From Proteobacteria bacterium UBA3413 (GTDB lineage: Bacteria; Pseudomonadota; Gammaproteobacteria; Magnimaribacterales; D2472), in NCBI GenBank assembly GCA_002358345.1, contig DEOR01000024.1, positions 1-60,261 on the forward strand: 60,261 nucleotides of DNA, given 5' to 3'. The notes beneath the pieces are model-generated. The model worked only from the letters and a program-made list of their open reading frames with translations, ran no database searches and had not been told where the DNA came from. Numbering within the stretch: the first letter of the stretch is position 1; each line of letters opens with the position of its first letter. Below, in pieces: positions 8,456 through 17,619 of the stretch. The position numbers were made by a program, and so were the translations under genes.

Positions 8456-9007
8456 ACTCACATTATTCTTGTTAGGCACGGCGAAGCAGCTTCTTTATGG
8501 TCCGAGCATCATGACCCTGGTCTCAGCGCTGATGGAATTGCTCAGGCTGATAGGGTTAGTAAAACTTTTGGGGGGAAATTTTTATCCTACAAGTTATGTT
8601 CTAGCCCTAAAAGCAGAGCCATAGAGACAATGAAACCTATCGCACTAGAACAAGCAAAAGAATTTATTATTCAGGATATTTTTAGCGAGATTCCATCTCA
8701 CGATATTCAGAGCGAACATAAGCAGGAATGGCTACAGAATATATTTCAATTGCCATTAGAGGAGTTACCTGAATCGGTCAAAGTGTGGAGACAAGATTTA
8801 ATTCAATGGCTTGAATCCTGCGCTGATAATGCAATTATCACAACGCACTTTATGGTAATTAATGCTTTAGTTTCATATCTCACCAAACAAAATACCATTG
8901 CTTACTTTTATCCAGGTTATGCCTCTAGAACTGAAATATGGTTAAAAGGTGGCTCATTAATCAAGCTAAAGCTGGGTGATGATAAAAAAACTGTAATTAA
9001 TTTGTAA
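8447..9007 (+). CDS. histidine phosphatase family protein (SixA-like)
   Basis: 186 residues. The phosphoglycerate-mutase/SixA superfamily signature LVRHGEA sits at residues 8-14 with the catalytic His; LCSSPKSRAIETM follows near 55 and the second His lies in ITTHFMVINAL. Size and the LSADGIAQADRV segment fit SixA-like phosphohistidine phosphatases, though other small broad-specificity phosphatases look alike. It is divergent from rsmE across 27 bases and may be transcribed from the symmetrical promoter core there. fis follows after 61 bases. Confidence 0.8.
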   Translation: MTQTHIILVRHGEAASLWSEHHDPGLSADGIAQADRVSKTFGGKFLSYKLCSSPKSRAIETMKPIALEQAKEFIIQDIFSEIPSHDIQSEHKQEWLQNIFQLPLEELPESVKVWRQDLIQWLESCADNAIITTHFMVINALVSYLTKQNTIAYFYPGYASRTEIWLKGGSLIKLKLGDDKKTVINL

Positions 9008-9068
9008 ATACGGTTGAGCAATTTTTAATCAGCTGTAAACTTTAGTCTTTACGCAGTAAGCGCATAAC

Positions 9069-9338
9069 ATGGCTCATAAATCAGATAATAAAAACTCCAA
9101 GTCTAAGACCTTAAGCGAACAGGTAAAAAAGGCTATGAGCAAATATTTTAAGGCTTTGGATGACATAGAGCCTGCGAACGTTTATGAGATGGTTATGGGA
9201 GAGGTGGAACCAGAGCTCTTAAGGGCTGTGATGAAGTTTGCAAATAATAATCAATCAAAAGCTGCCATCATGCTCGGCCTCAATCGCGCAACATTAAGAA
9301 AGAAACTTCAGCACTACAATATCTTGGAAAAACCATGA
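9069..9338 (+). CDS. fis: nucleoid-associated regulator Fis
   Basis: 89 residues, close to the usual 98. The N-terminal half (SEQVKKAMSKYFKALDD) forms the dimerisation helices; the C-terminus is the Fis helix-turn-helix (NQSKAAIMLGLNRATLRKKL). Fis bends DNA and controls growth-phase genes, including rRNA operons. Its stop overlaps the purH start as ATGA, so the two are translationally coupled. In many gammaproteobacteria dusB precedes fis; it does not here, where a phosphatase gene takes its place. A near relative, the HTH of NtrC, lies at 55.7 kb. Confidence 0.93.
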   Translation: MAHKSDNKNSKSKTLSEQVKKAMSKYFKALDDIEPANVYEMVMGEVEPELLRAVMKFANNNQSKAAIMLGLNRATLRKKLQHYNILEKP

Positions 9339-10873
9339 ATCTCATTAAGCCTAAAACAGCATTAATTAGCCTATCAGACAAAACTAATCTCGATGAACTG
9401 GTGCAATTTTTATTAGAGCAGAATGTTAAAATGATCTCTACAGGCGGAACCTTCCAAGCCATCAGAAATATTACTGACAAGGTTATTGAGGTGTCTGATT
9501 TTACTGGTTTCGAAGAAATGATGGATGGTCGAGTTAAGACCCTCCATCCAAAAATACATGCTGGCATCCTAGCAAGACGGGATAAAGATTTAGAGGTTCT
9601 TGCGGATCGTGGTTATGAGGTCATAGATTTAGTTGTTGTTAATCTTTATCCGTTTAAAGAAACTATTGCATCAGATTGTACGTTTGAAGAAGCTATCGAA
9701 AAAATTGATATTGGTGGCCCAACGATGATTCGCTCTGCTGCAAAAAACTTTCAAGATGTAGCTGTCATAACAAATCCCGAAGATTATTCCGTCTTGATGT
9801 CTGAGTGGTCCGAGCAAGGTGGAATTTCTTATGAGTTCCGTAAGCAGTTATCAAAAAAAGTTTTTGCATTGATGGCAGATTACAACTCAGCCATTGCAGG
9901 CTATCTGTCTGAAGGTGCTGCTGAATTACCAGACTATCGTTTTGAACAATCAAGCACTCTGAGATATGGAGAAAACCCACATCAGTCCGCTAAAATATTA
10001 ACTTTTTCTGGATTGCAGCATCGCAATATTGCTAACGCTGACATTATTCAAGGCAAAGAACTGTCATACAATAATATTGTTGATGCAGATGCAGCCTGGG
10101 AATGTGTTAGAGAGTTTACAGAGCCGGCATGTGTCATCGTTAAACATGCTAATCCCTGTGGAGTTGCTGAAGCACAGTCTTGTTATGATGCGTATGACTT
10201 GGCATTTAAAACCGACCCAACGTCTGCCTTTGGCGGCATTATTGCTTTTAATAAACCTGTGGACGACCAGACGGCGGAAGAAATTAATGCTCGGCAATTT
10301 GTTGAGGTCGTCTTAGCGCCAAGCTTTTCTGATGGAGCGCTTGCTGCTTTTGCACAAAAGAAAAATATGCGGGTTTTGTGTGCGGATCTAGAGCAAGACA
10401 ATCCCTACCCTGGAACAATCAAGAAAGTCTCTGGTGGCATCTTAATTCAAAGTGATGATCATTATTCTGTGCCGCAAGCAGACCTAAGATGTGTGACTAA
10501 AAGACAGCCTTCTCCAGAGGAAATGAAAGATTTAATGTTTGCTTGGACAGTAGCAAAATTTGTGAAATCTAATGCAATTGTCTATGCAAAGAATAAGCAG
10601 ACTATCGGCATAGGTGCTGGGCAAATGAGCAGAGTGATCAGTGCAGATATCGCAAACCTCAAAGCAAAAAATGAGGGATTAATTATTGAAGGCGCTGTGA
10701 TGTCTTCCGATGCCTTCTTCCCATTTAGAGATGGGATCGATAAAGCGGCTGCAAGCGGTATTGCTGCAATTATTCAACCAGGTGGGTCAATTAGAGATGA
10801 GGAAGTGATTGCAGCTGCTGATGAAAATAATATTGCCATGGTCTTTACTGCAACGCGCCACTTCCGACATTAA
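9335..10873 (+). CDS. purH: bifunctional AICAR formyltransferase / IMP cyclohydrolase
   Basis: 512 residues, usual length. The N-terminal methylglyoxal-synthase-like IMP cyclohydrolase domain shows STGGTFQAI and MDGRVKTLHPKIHAGIL; the larger formyltransferase domain has IVKHANPCGVA (catalytic Lys/His) and a late SNAIVYAKNKQTIGIGAGQMSR. It carries out the last two steps of purine synthesis, using 10-formyl-tetrahydrofolate. Coupled to fis upstream (ATGA); purD follows after 8 bases. Confidence 0.97.
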   Translation: MNLIKPKTALISLSDKTNLDELVQFLLEQNVKMISTGGTFQAIRNITDKVIEVSDFTGFEEMMDGRVKTLHPKIHAGILARRDKDLEVLADRGYEVIDLVVVNLYPFKETIASDCTFEEAIEKIDIGGPTMIRSAAKNFQDVAVITNPEDYSVLMSEWSEQGGISYEFRKQLSKKVFALMADYNSAIAGYLSEGAAELPDYRFEQSSTLRYGENPHQSAKILTFSGLQHRNIANADIIQGKELSYNNIVDADAAWECVREFTEPACVIVKHANPCGVAEAQSCYDAYDLAFKTDPTSAFGGIIAFNKPVDDQTAEEINARQFVEVVLAPSFSDGALAAFAQKKNMRVLCADLEQDNPYPGTIKKVSGGILIQSDDHYSVPQADLRCVTKRQPSPEEMKDLMFAWTVAKFVKSNAIVYAKNKQTIGIGAGQMSRVISADIANLKAKNEGLIIEGAVMSSDAFFPFRDGIDKAAASGIAAIIQPGGSIRDEEVIAAADENNIAMVFTATRHFRH

Positions 10874-10881
10874 ATAAAATC

Positions 10882-12150
10882 ATGCAAGTTCTAGTGATTG
10901 GATCGGGTGGCAGAGAGCATGCATTGGCTTGGAAAGCGGCTCAAGATCAAGAGGTTATAACTGTGTTTGTTTGCCCTGGTAATGCAGGCACTGCCTTAGA
11001 AGAAAAGATAAAAAATATCGAGATCGAATTGAGTGATTTCTTGGCAATAGAAACTTTTTGTATTCTTGAGAACATTGGTCTGGTAATCATTGGTCCAGAA
11101 CAGCCGTTGGTAGATGGTCTGTCTGACTTCCTTCAAAGCAAGGGGATTAAAACTTTTGGTCCGTCTCAAGCTGCAGCCCAACTTGAAGGTTCAAAAACTT
11201 TCTCTAAAGATTTTTTTATTAAGTACGGAATACCCACTGCTGGTTATGCTTCTTTTGATAGCTATGAGTTAGCAATAGCACACATAGAGAATGTTGATTA
11301 CCCGACCGTCATTAAGGCTGATGGCTTGGCTGCGGGTAAAGGGGTCATTATTTGTGCCAATAAAAATGAAGCTGATGATGCTCTAAAAAATATTTTTCAA
11401 GATCAAGCGTTTGGCGAAGCCGGTAATCGAGTGGTAATTGAAGATTTCCTGCAAGGAGAAGAGGCAAGTTTCATTGCGGTTGTGAGCAAAGATAAGATGA
11501 TCCCCCTTGCCACCAGTCAAGATCATAAAGCGGTTGGGGAAGGTGATATTGGTCTAAATACTGGGGGCATGGGAGCTTATTCCCCGGCACCAATTATTGA
11601 CTCGCGCATGCATCAAAAAATTATTGATGAAGTCATGATGCCAACTATGAAAGGTCTCATTGATGAAGGTACACCCTACCTGGGTTTTCTTTATGCAGGG
11701 CTTATGATTCATCAGGGAGAGCTTAAAGTTCTAGAATTTAATTGCCGATTCGGTGATCCAGAGACTCAGCCAATTCTTCTAAGGTTAAAATCAAGCTTGG
11801 TGCAACTATGCTTGCACGCCATTGAAGATCGATTAGAAGCTTATGAATCTCAGTGGGACGAAAGACATTCTTGTGGCGTGGTCATTGCTTCCAAAGGCTA
11901 CCCAGAAAAATATCTATCCAACCAAGAAGTACAAATCACAGAATTACATTCAGAAGACATGAAGTTATTTCATGCTGGCACCACGCTCAAAGATCATCAA
12001 GTCATGACCTCTGGCGGGCGAGTCTTTTGTGCAACTGCGCTTGGTATAAATTTAAAAGAAGCCCAGTCTAAGGCTTATGATTTAGTAAACTCCGTATCAT
12101 TTAATGGTGCTTTTTATAGAAAGGATATTGGATACAAGGGAATTAAATGA
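10882..12150 (+). CDS. purD: phosphoribosylamine-glycine ligase
   Basis: 422 residues. GAR synthetase, second step of purine synthesis. The N-terminus has VLVIGSGGREHALAWK and the ATP-grasp core has FIKYGIPTAGY, IKADGLAAGKGV, GDIGLNTGGMGAYSPAP and LEFNCRFGDPETQ. It follows purH by 8 bases and overlaps coq7 as ATGA, giving a fis-purH-purD-coq7 transcription unit. The purH-purD pair is common across bacteria. Confidence 0.97.
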   Translation: MQVLVIGSGGREHALAWKAAQDQEVITVFVCPGNAGTALEEKIKNIEIELSDFLAIETFCILENIGLVIIGPEQPLVDGLSDFLQSKGIKTFGPSQAAAQLEGSKTFSKDFFIKYGIPTAGYASFDSYELAIAHIENVDYPTVIKADGLAAGKGVIICANKNEADDALKNIFQDQAFGEAGNRVVIEDFLQGEEASFIAVVSKDKMIPLATSQDHKAVGEGDIGLNTGGMGAYSPAPIIDSRMHQKIIDEVMMPTMKGLIDEGTPYLGFLYAGLMIHQGELKVLEFNCRFGDPETQPILLRLKSSLVQLCLHAIEDRLEAYESQWDERHSCGVVIASKGYPEKYLSNQEVQITELHSEDMKLFHAGTTLKDHQVMTSGGRVFCATALGINLKEAQSKAYDLVNSVSFNGAFYRKDIGYKGIK

Positions 12151-12773
12151 GGCTAATCGATAACTTTATTCATGAGTGTGATATTGCGCTAAAAACTCTG
12201 TCGTATAAAAAAAGCGGGACAGGCAGGACTTACCCTAGCAGCAAGGGTGCACACGCCCTTACAAAAACAGAAAAAAAATTCTCTGCTCAACTTATGAGGG
12301 TTAATCTTGCAGGAGAAGTTGCGGCACAAGCTCTATATAGAGGGCAAGCAATGGTCTGCAAGGATGCGGAAATCAAAAAACATTTAATTCAAGCCGGAGA
12401 AGAAGAAACCGATCATTTAATTTGGTGTAAGAAACGCTTAGAAGACCTCGACGGCAGGCCATCTATCTTTAATCCTCTTTGGTACGCAGGCTCTTTTACG
12501 ATTGGCGCCCTTTTTGGAAGCTTGGGTGAAAAAACAAGTTTAGGTTTTGTGGAAGAAACTGAAAAACAAGTAGTCAAACACCTAGAAAAACATTTAGCTC
12601 AAGTCTCTAAAAATGATCAAGAGACCATAGATATCTTAACAACCATGAGAGCCGACGAGGATGAGCATGCAAAAGAAGCCTCAGCTAGCGGGGGAGAGTC
12701 GTTGCCGAAGCCCGCAAAAAAAATAATGAGTCTTACTGCAAAGGTTATGACCTCAGCCAGCTCTTATATTTAA
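12147..12773 (+). CDS. coq7: 2-polyprenyl-3-methyl-6-methoxy-1,4-benzoquinone monooxygenase Coq7
   Basis: 208 residues. A di-iron hydroxylase for the penultimate ring hydroxylation of ubiquinone, replacing the flavoenzyme UbiF of E. coli. The ligand pattern is complete: NLAGEVAAQALYRGQ (first Glu), EEETDHLIW (ExxH), and later ADEDEHAKEA. The protein associates with the membrane through hydrophobic helices (SFTIGALFGSLGEKTS). It overlaps purD by 4 bases and ends tail-to-tail with trpC, with a 4-base overlap. ubiC and ubiA of the same pathway lie at 48.6-50 kb. Confidence 0.93.
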   Translation: MRLIDNFIHECDIALKTLSYKKSGTGRTYPSSKGAHALTKTEKKFSAQLMRVNLAGEVAAQALYRGQAMVCKDAEIKKHLIQAGEEETDHLIWCKKRLEDLDGRPSIFNPLWYAGSFTIGALFGSLGEKTSLGFVEETEKQVVKHLEKHLAQVSKNDQETIDILTTMRADEDEHAKEASASGGESLPKPAKKIMSLTAKVMTSASSYI

Positions 12774-13516
12774 AAATTATTCCTCATGAGGCTTTCGCCT
12801 ATCAAAAAAACATTAATATTATTTTTTTTTAAATAATTTAGATCATTCTGATTTTTGATGCCTGACTCGGCCACAAAAATATTTTTCTGACTAAAAAGGG
12901 TCTTGAGTCTGACTGAATTCTGAAGATCTACCTCAAAGGTTTGTAAATTTCTATTATTGACTCCAATCATTGCATTCTGAAAATGCTCTACTCTTGCCAG
13001 TTCATGCTCATCATGAACCTCAATTAAATAGTCGAGCTGTAATTCCTCTGCGAGATTTACAAATGAACTCATCTCAGCATCAGATAAAATGCTGGCGATT
13101 AATAAAATACAATCTGCACCAATTAACTTTGCTTCATAGATTTGATACTCGTCAACCATGAAGTCCTTTCTAAGGATAGGAAGAGTGCTCATGGCCTTAA
13201 CGTCTTTAAGATACTGGATGCTGCCCAAGAAAAAATCTTCTTCAGTGAGAATGGATAAAGCGGCTGCCCCAAACTCTTCATACTCCTTAGCTTTCTGCAC
13301 AGGGTCAAAATCTTCAGCAATAATTCCCGCACTAGGTGAGGCTTTTTTTATTTCCGCAATAATTGCTTGATCCTTATTCATGAGACTGGTCTTAAAATTG
13401 CCTTTTGGAAGATTCAACTCAGACAGTTGGGATTTAATATCTTCAAGAGGCAAGAGAAGCTTCTGCTTCTCAAGTTTAGCTTTGGTGTTGATGACGATGT
13501 CATGAAGAATGCTCAT
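12770..13516 (-). CDS. trpC: indole-3-glycerol phosphate synthase
   Basis: 248 residues, a TIM barrel. Motifs: IAEIKKASPSAGII, ILRKDFMVDEYQIYEAKLIGADCILL, IGVNNRNLQTFEVDL and VAESGIKN. Converts carboxyphenylamino-deoxyribulose phosphate to indole-glycerol phosphate. No PRAI (TrpF) fusion is present. The ATG overlaps the trpD stop as ATGA; it is the last gene of the run and ends tail-to-tail with coq7. Confidence 0.96.
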   Translation of the reverse strand: MSILHDIVINTKAKLEKQKLLLPLEDIKSQLSELNLPKGNFKTSLMNKDQAIIAEIKKASPSAGIIAEDFDPVQKAKEYEEFGAAALSILTEEDFFLGSIQYLKDVKAMSTLPILRKDFMVDEYQIYEAKLIGADCILLIASILSDAEMSSFVNLAEELQLDYLIEVHDEHELARVEHFQNAMIGVNNRNLQTFEVDLQNSVRLKTLFSQKNIFVAESGIKNQNDLNYLKKNNINVFLIGESLMRNNF

Positions 13517-14526
13517 GAGTTATTTGAAACCCTCACATAAGAAGCCAGTTTGTCTGCTGCCGCTCCGTTATTCATTAAGCTCAAAGCAAGGTCCACCCCT
13601 TCGGCAATTGAAATGGTTTTACCTGCAACATACAAAGCCGCACCAGCATTTAAAGCAATCATGTCCTGCACAGCAGATTGCTCTCCTGCAAATGCTTCTC
13701 GTACTAATTGAAGACTGTCATTTGCAGATTGTGCAGAAATTTCAGTGAGTTGTGCCAGAGATAAACCAAAGTCTTTAGGAGAAATTTCATAACTGATAAT
13801 CTTTTTATTTTTGAGCTCCGTAATATACGTCGAGTCAGTGATGGTAATTTCATCCAAGCCATCAAACCCATGAACAATTAATGCATGTTCCATGGACAGG
13901 TTTTTAGCAACAGAAGCAAAAGTTGTGACCAGCTCTTTGCTGTAGACACCAAGTACTTGCCTTTTAGCACCACAAGGATTTGTATGCGGGCCTAATAGAT
14001 TAAATATTGTTTTCTTCCCGATCCTTTGTCTTGCTGGCATGACATATTTCATGGACTCATGATGCAAAGGTGCAAATAAAAAAATGAAGCCAACCCTTTT
14101 AAAAATCTCTGTAAGCTTTTCGCGATCATGGCCAATGTTAGCTCCAGCTTCTTGTAAAAAATCTGCGCTGCCAGACTTACTTGAGATTGCTTTATTGCCA
14201 TGCTTGGTTACTGCTGCGCCGCCTGCAGCTGCGACAAAAGCAGAGGCCGTAGAACAATTAAAGGTGTGCATCCCAGTGCCCCCAGTTCCACAGGTATCAA
14301 TGTGATCACCGTCTCCAATCTGGTAAGTTAAAGATTTGTCTTTCATCACCCTAGCTGCTGCAGTGATTTCCATTTCAGTGATCCCTTTATCATTTAATGC
14401 CAAAAGAAATTCTTCGATGGCATCATCTGCAACCTCTCCGGTCATGATGGCTTCAACGCCAGCTTGCATTTCCAGAAACCCTAGGTCTTGTTTATCTCGG
14501 ACTTGTTGAATCAGGCTGTCAATCAT
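13513..14526 (-). CDS. trpD: anthranilate phosphoribosyltransferase
   Basis: 337 residues. Transfers the phosphoribosyl group of PRPP to anthranilate. Motifs: CGTGGTGMHTFNCSTA (PRPP loop), VTKHGNKAISSKSGSADFL, NPCGAKRQVLGVYS and the HGFDGLDEIT segment. Separate from trpG, unlike the E. coli fusion. ATGA overlaps link it to trpG upstream and trpC downstream. Confidence 0.96.
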   Translation of the reverse strand: MIDSLIQQVRDKQDLGFLEMQAGVEAIMTGEVADDAIEEFLLALNDKGITEMEITAAARVMKDKSLTYQIGDGDHIDTCGTGGTGMHTFNCSTASAFVAAAGGAAVTKHGNKAISSKSGSADFLQEAGANIGHDREKLTEIFKRVGFIFLFAPLHHESMKYVMPARQRIGKKTIFNLLGPHTNPCGAKRQVLGVYSKELVTTFASVAKNLSMEHALIVHGFDGLDEITITDSTYITELKNKKIISYEISPKDFGLSLAQLTEISAQSANDSLQLVREAFAGEQSAVQDMIALNAGAALYVAGKTISIAEGVDLALSLMNNGAAADKLASYVRVSNNS

Positions 14527-15086
14527 GATGTTAAAAAATTTGCTATTAGTTTTATGCCATAGTCAGTCTCAATAGATTCTGGATGAAATTGAACGCCGTA
14601 AATAGGCTTTGTTTTATGTTCAACACCCATAATAATCTCAGGCTTGCCCTGAACGGTGCAAGTAACTCGCAGCTCATCAGGCAAAGTTTTATGGTCGATA
14701 ATTAAACTGTGATATCTGACAACATCAAAGCTCTCATCAATATTTCGAAAAATACCTTCTCCAGAATGTTGAACTGATGATAGTTTGCCATGGAAGATTT
14801 CAGGGGCTTTGATAATGTTTCCTCCAAAAGCCGCTCCAATTGATTGATGCCCCAGACAGACACCCAGCAAAGGGACGGTTGCTGCATGAACTAATTCTAC
14901 TGAAATTCCAGCCTCATTCGGGGTGCATGGCCCTGGGGAAATCACAATTTTATCTGGGCTAAGAGCCTGAATATCTCCAATGGTAATTTCATCATTTCTA
15001 AACACCCTCACTTCATGACCGCACTCGCCAATATAGTGAACCAAGTTGTAGGTAAAAGAGTCATAGTTATCAATGACAAGGATCAT
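14523..15086 (-). CDS. trpG: anthranilate synthase glutamine amidotransferase subunit
   Basis: 187 residues, a class I glutamine amidotransferase. Catalytic triad: Cys in LLGVCLGHQSIG, and His and Glu in VQFHPESI. The N-terminus ILVIDNYDSFTYNLVHYIGE is typical. It supplies ammonia to TrpE; members of the family may also serve PabB (4-aminobenzoate for folate), and no separate pabA is in this window. Overlaps trpE and trpD as ATGA. Confidence 0.95.
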   Translation of the reverse strand: MILVIDNYDSFTYNLVHYIGECGHEVRVFRNDEITIGDIQALSPDKIVISPGPCTPNEAGISVELVHAATVPLLGVCLGHQSIGAAFGGNIIKAPEIFHGKLSSVQHSGEGIFRNIDESFDVVRYHSLIIDHKTLPDELRVTCTVQGKPEIIMGVEHKTKPIYGVQFHPESIETDYGIKLIANFLTS

Positions 15087-16549
15087 GAGATCATCTCCAT
15101 CGCATCTACAAATACTTTAGATTTTTGTTGGCATTCTAACCATTCATTCTCCGGCACTGAGTCAGCTACAATGCCAGCTCCTGCGCCCACATGAATAATT
15201 TTATCTTTAATTACAGCTGTTCTAATTGCAATGGCAGTATCAATGTTTCCATTCCATCCAATGTAGCCGATAGCACCTCCATAGATGCCTCTAGAGCTAG
15301 GCTCAAGCTCATGAATGATTTCCATTGCTCGAATTTTTGGCGCCCCTGATAGAGTGCCAGCAGGTAGGGACGCTTTTAGAACGTCCAGATAGTGCAGGTC
15401 ATCTTGCAGCTCTCCAACAACATTAGAAACGATATGCATCACATGAGAATACTTCTCTACCACCATCTTGTCGGTGACTTTAACTGTTCCAATTTTTGAA
15501 ACCTTGCCGACATCATTTCTACCTAAATCTATCAGCATGAGATGCTCTGCTATTTCTTTTGCATCAGCCAATAACTCTTCTTTGTGTTTCAGATCTTCAG
15601 CATCATCTTGGCCTCTTTTTCTGGTGCCAGCCATAGGTCTCAGGGTCACCTGGCTATCCTCAAGCCTCACTAGAATTTCTGGAGATGCACCTACAATCTG
15701 GCATTCATCTAAATCTAAAAAATACATATAGGGAGAGGGATTTAACTGTCGAATAGCTCTGTATAAATCAAAAGGATCGCCAGCAAAATTTGCAGAAAAA
15801 TCTTGAGCTAGAACAACCTGCATCACATCACCCTCTGCAATGTAATTTTTGATGGTCTGAACTGCCTCAAGGTAGCCGTCTTTAGAGAAGTTAGAGGTAA
15901 ATTTAAATTGATTTGTGGGCTTTTTAAAATTGTTAGATGGTATTTCAATCCCTGGAGTAATCAGTGACTCGATTCCATTAAGTATTTCTTGCGCTTCTTC
16001 AAATGATGTGTTCTTTGGGTTAGCGTTGAAAATTAGTTGTGTTGATTGATCTAAGTTATCAAATACGATTAATTTCTCCGCTTTGATGAGTAAGATGTCG
16101 GGCATATGATCTTGAAACTTTGAGCCTTTTGTCTGCAAACTAGCAATTTTTTTCTCAGCATATTGGGCGCTTTCATAAGCAAAAAATCCAACATACCCAC
16201 CATAAAATCGAGGCAAATTATCGATTAGAGGAGCTTTGTGTGACATGGTCATCATCTGAACCTCATGCAAAGGATCGTCTGAATGAAAGCGGTCTATTCG
16301 CCCATCAATAAAAGTCTCAATTTCATTGCCATAAACCTTGATGTAATCAGAGCAATCTATACCTATGATTGAGTACTGAGCCCATTTCTTACCTCCTTCA
16401 ACCGACTCAAGTAAAAAAGTATTATGTTGCTTGGCGCTTTTTAGGTATAGCGAAATTGGGGATTCATTGGGCGCATGAATTTGTCTTGCCATGGGAATGA
16501 CCGAGAAACCCTGTTTCAAAAAATTACTGTACTCTTCTTTTGAGATCAT
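15083..16549 (-). CDS. trpE: anthranilate synthase component I
   Basis: 488 residues. Makes anthranilate from chorismate with ammonia from TrpG. The N-terminal domain has the tryptophan feedback-site motif FLLESVEGG; the C-terminal chorismate-binding domain has NPSPYMYFLD, RPMAGTRKRG, DLGRNDVGKV and LPAGTLSGAPKIRAM. It follows the DUF192 gene by 10 bases; no leader peptide or attenuator fits there. In Pseudomonas the order is rpe-gph-trpE; here gph is absent. Confidence 0.96.
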   Translation of the reverse strand: MISKEEYSNFLKQGFSVIPMARQIHAPNESPISLYLKSAKQHNTFLLESVEGGKKWAQYSIIGIDCSDYIKVYGNEIETFIDGRIDRFHSDDPLHEVQMMTMSHKAPLIDNLPRFYGGYVGFFAYESAQYAEKKIASLQTKGSKFQDHMPDILLIKAEKLIVFDNLDQSTQLIFNANPKNTSFEEAQEILNGIESLITPGIEIPSNNFKKPTNQFKFTSNFSKDGYLEAVQTIKNYIAEGDVMQVVLAQDFSANFAGDPFDLYRAIRQLNPSPYMYFLDLDECQIVGASPEILVRLEDSQVTLRPMAGTRKRGQDDAEDLKHKEELLADAKEIAEHLMLIDLGRNDVGKVSKIGTVKVTDKMVVEKYSHVMHIVSNVVGELQDDLHYLDVLKASLPAGTLSGAPKIRAMEIIHELEPSSRGIYGGAIGYIGWNGNIDTAIAIRTAVIKDKIIHVGAGAGIVADSVPENEWLECQQKSKVFVDAMEMIS

Positions 16550-16559
16550 GTTGCTCTTG

Positions 16560-16988
16560 CTACTTAAAAATTATTGTATTGCCAACGCCAATGCCATTCT
16601 CTGCAAACCACCCTTCCTTCACTTCTAACGCCATCCTCGCAGGACTAATTGAGCACACCGACTCTTCTGAATATGGCTCCATTGCATAAATCTCTTGAAT
16701 AGTGCCCTCTTCTGAAAGATAGGCCACACTTAATGACAATGAAGTATCTTTCATCCACATGCATCTTTGTCCACTGGTCTGCCACAAAAAAAGCATGCCC
16801 GTATTTTGCTTTAAATCATCAGTGTGCATTAAGCCTTTTCTTCGTAGCTGATCATTGTTTGCAATACTTACAGTCAGAAATTTTTCTGTGCCCGCAAAGG
16901 AAATTTCAAGCGCCTCCAGCGAGAGGCCAAGAAAGATGATGAGAAGGCTAAGAAATCTTCTGACGAAGTTCTTTGATGGTCTGTACAT
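16560..16988 (-). CDS. DUF192 exported protein
   Basis: 142 residues from ATG 16988. This start gives a proper signal peptide (MYRPSKNFVRRFLSLLIIFLG, hydrophobic core about 12-24) and overlaps the 3' end of rpe by 41 bases; the longer open frame upstream has no such start. The rest matches DUF192: RRKGLMHTDDLKQNTGMLFLW, then MWMKDTSLSLSVAYL. Family function is unknown. It lies between rpe and trpE, where other gammaproteobacteria have gph. Confidence 0.82.
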   Translation of the reverse strand: MYRPSKNFVRRFLSLLIIFLGLSLEALEISFAGTEKFLTVSIANNDQLRRKGLMHTDDLKQNTGMLFLWQTSGQRCMWMKDTSLSLSVAYLSEEGTIQEIYAMEPYSEESVCSISPARMALEVKEGWFAENGIGVGNTIIFK

Positions 16989-17616
16989 AGTCAGATGATC
17001 CAAAAATTGCTGAGCCCGCCACAAAGACATTTGCGCCTGCTCTTGCTGCGCCTTCAATTGTGTCAAGGTTGATGCCGCCATCCACTTCTAAGAAAATTTG
17101 ATGGTCTGTTAAAGCAATCATCTCTGAAACTTTCTGAATTTTCTGTAATGTACCTGGAATAAATTTTTGGCCGCCAAACCCAGGATTCACACTCATCAAG
17201 AGCACTAAATCAATATCCTGAATTACATTATCAAGCACAGAAGTTGAGGTTGCAGGATTTAAAGCAATTCCCACTTTGCACCCTAGATCTTTAATTAGAT
17301 CGATGGTTCTGGCTACATGTTTAGTAGCCTCTGGATGGAAACTAATAAGATCTGCGCCTGCTTCTGCAAAACTTTTTGCAATCTCATCAACAGGTTCCAC
17401 CATTAAATGGACATCGATAAAATCTTGAATCCCTTCATCTCTAAGAGATTTACAAACCATTGGTCCAATGGTTAGGTTAGGAACATAATGATTATCCATC
17501 ACATCGAAATGAATCCAGTCTGCGCCGGCTTGAATCACTGAGCTAACTTCTTCACCAAGCCGAGCAAAATTTGAAGCTAAAATTGAGGGCGCTATTAAAG
17601 TTTTAGGATTTTTCAT
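16948..17616 (-). CDS. rpe: ribulose-phosphate 3-epimerase
   Basis: 222 residues, a TIM barrel of the pentose phosphate pathway. Motifs: IAPSILASNFARLGEEV, WIHFDVMDNHYVPNLTIGP, DVHLMVEPVD, SVNPGFGGQKFIP and LEVDGGIN, with the metal-binding His and Asp residues in place. It starts 3 bases after murU and overlaps the DUF192 start downstream. Rpe next to trp genes is a common gammaproteobacterial order; ribulose-5-phosphate also feeds PRPP. Confidence 0.96.
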   Translation of the reverse strand: MKNPKTLIAPSILASNFARLGEEVSSVIQAGADWIHFDVMDNHYVPNLTIGPMVCKSLRDEGIQDFIDVHLMVEPVDEIAKSFAEAGADLISFHPEATKHVARTIDLIKDLGCKVGIALNPATSTSVLDNVIQDIDLVLLMSVNPGFGGQKFIPGTLQKIQKVSEMIALTDHQIFLEVDGGINLDTIEGAARAGANVFVAGSAIFGSSDYVQTIKELRQKIS

Positions 17617-17619
17617 AGT

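Noticed and set aside
15060..16600. A trp leader peptide or attenuator before trpE
   Set aside because: Only 10 bases separate trpE from the upstream gene, leaving no room for one.
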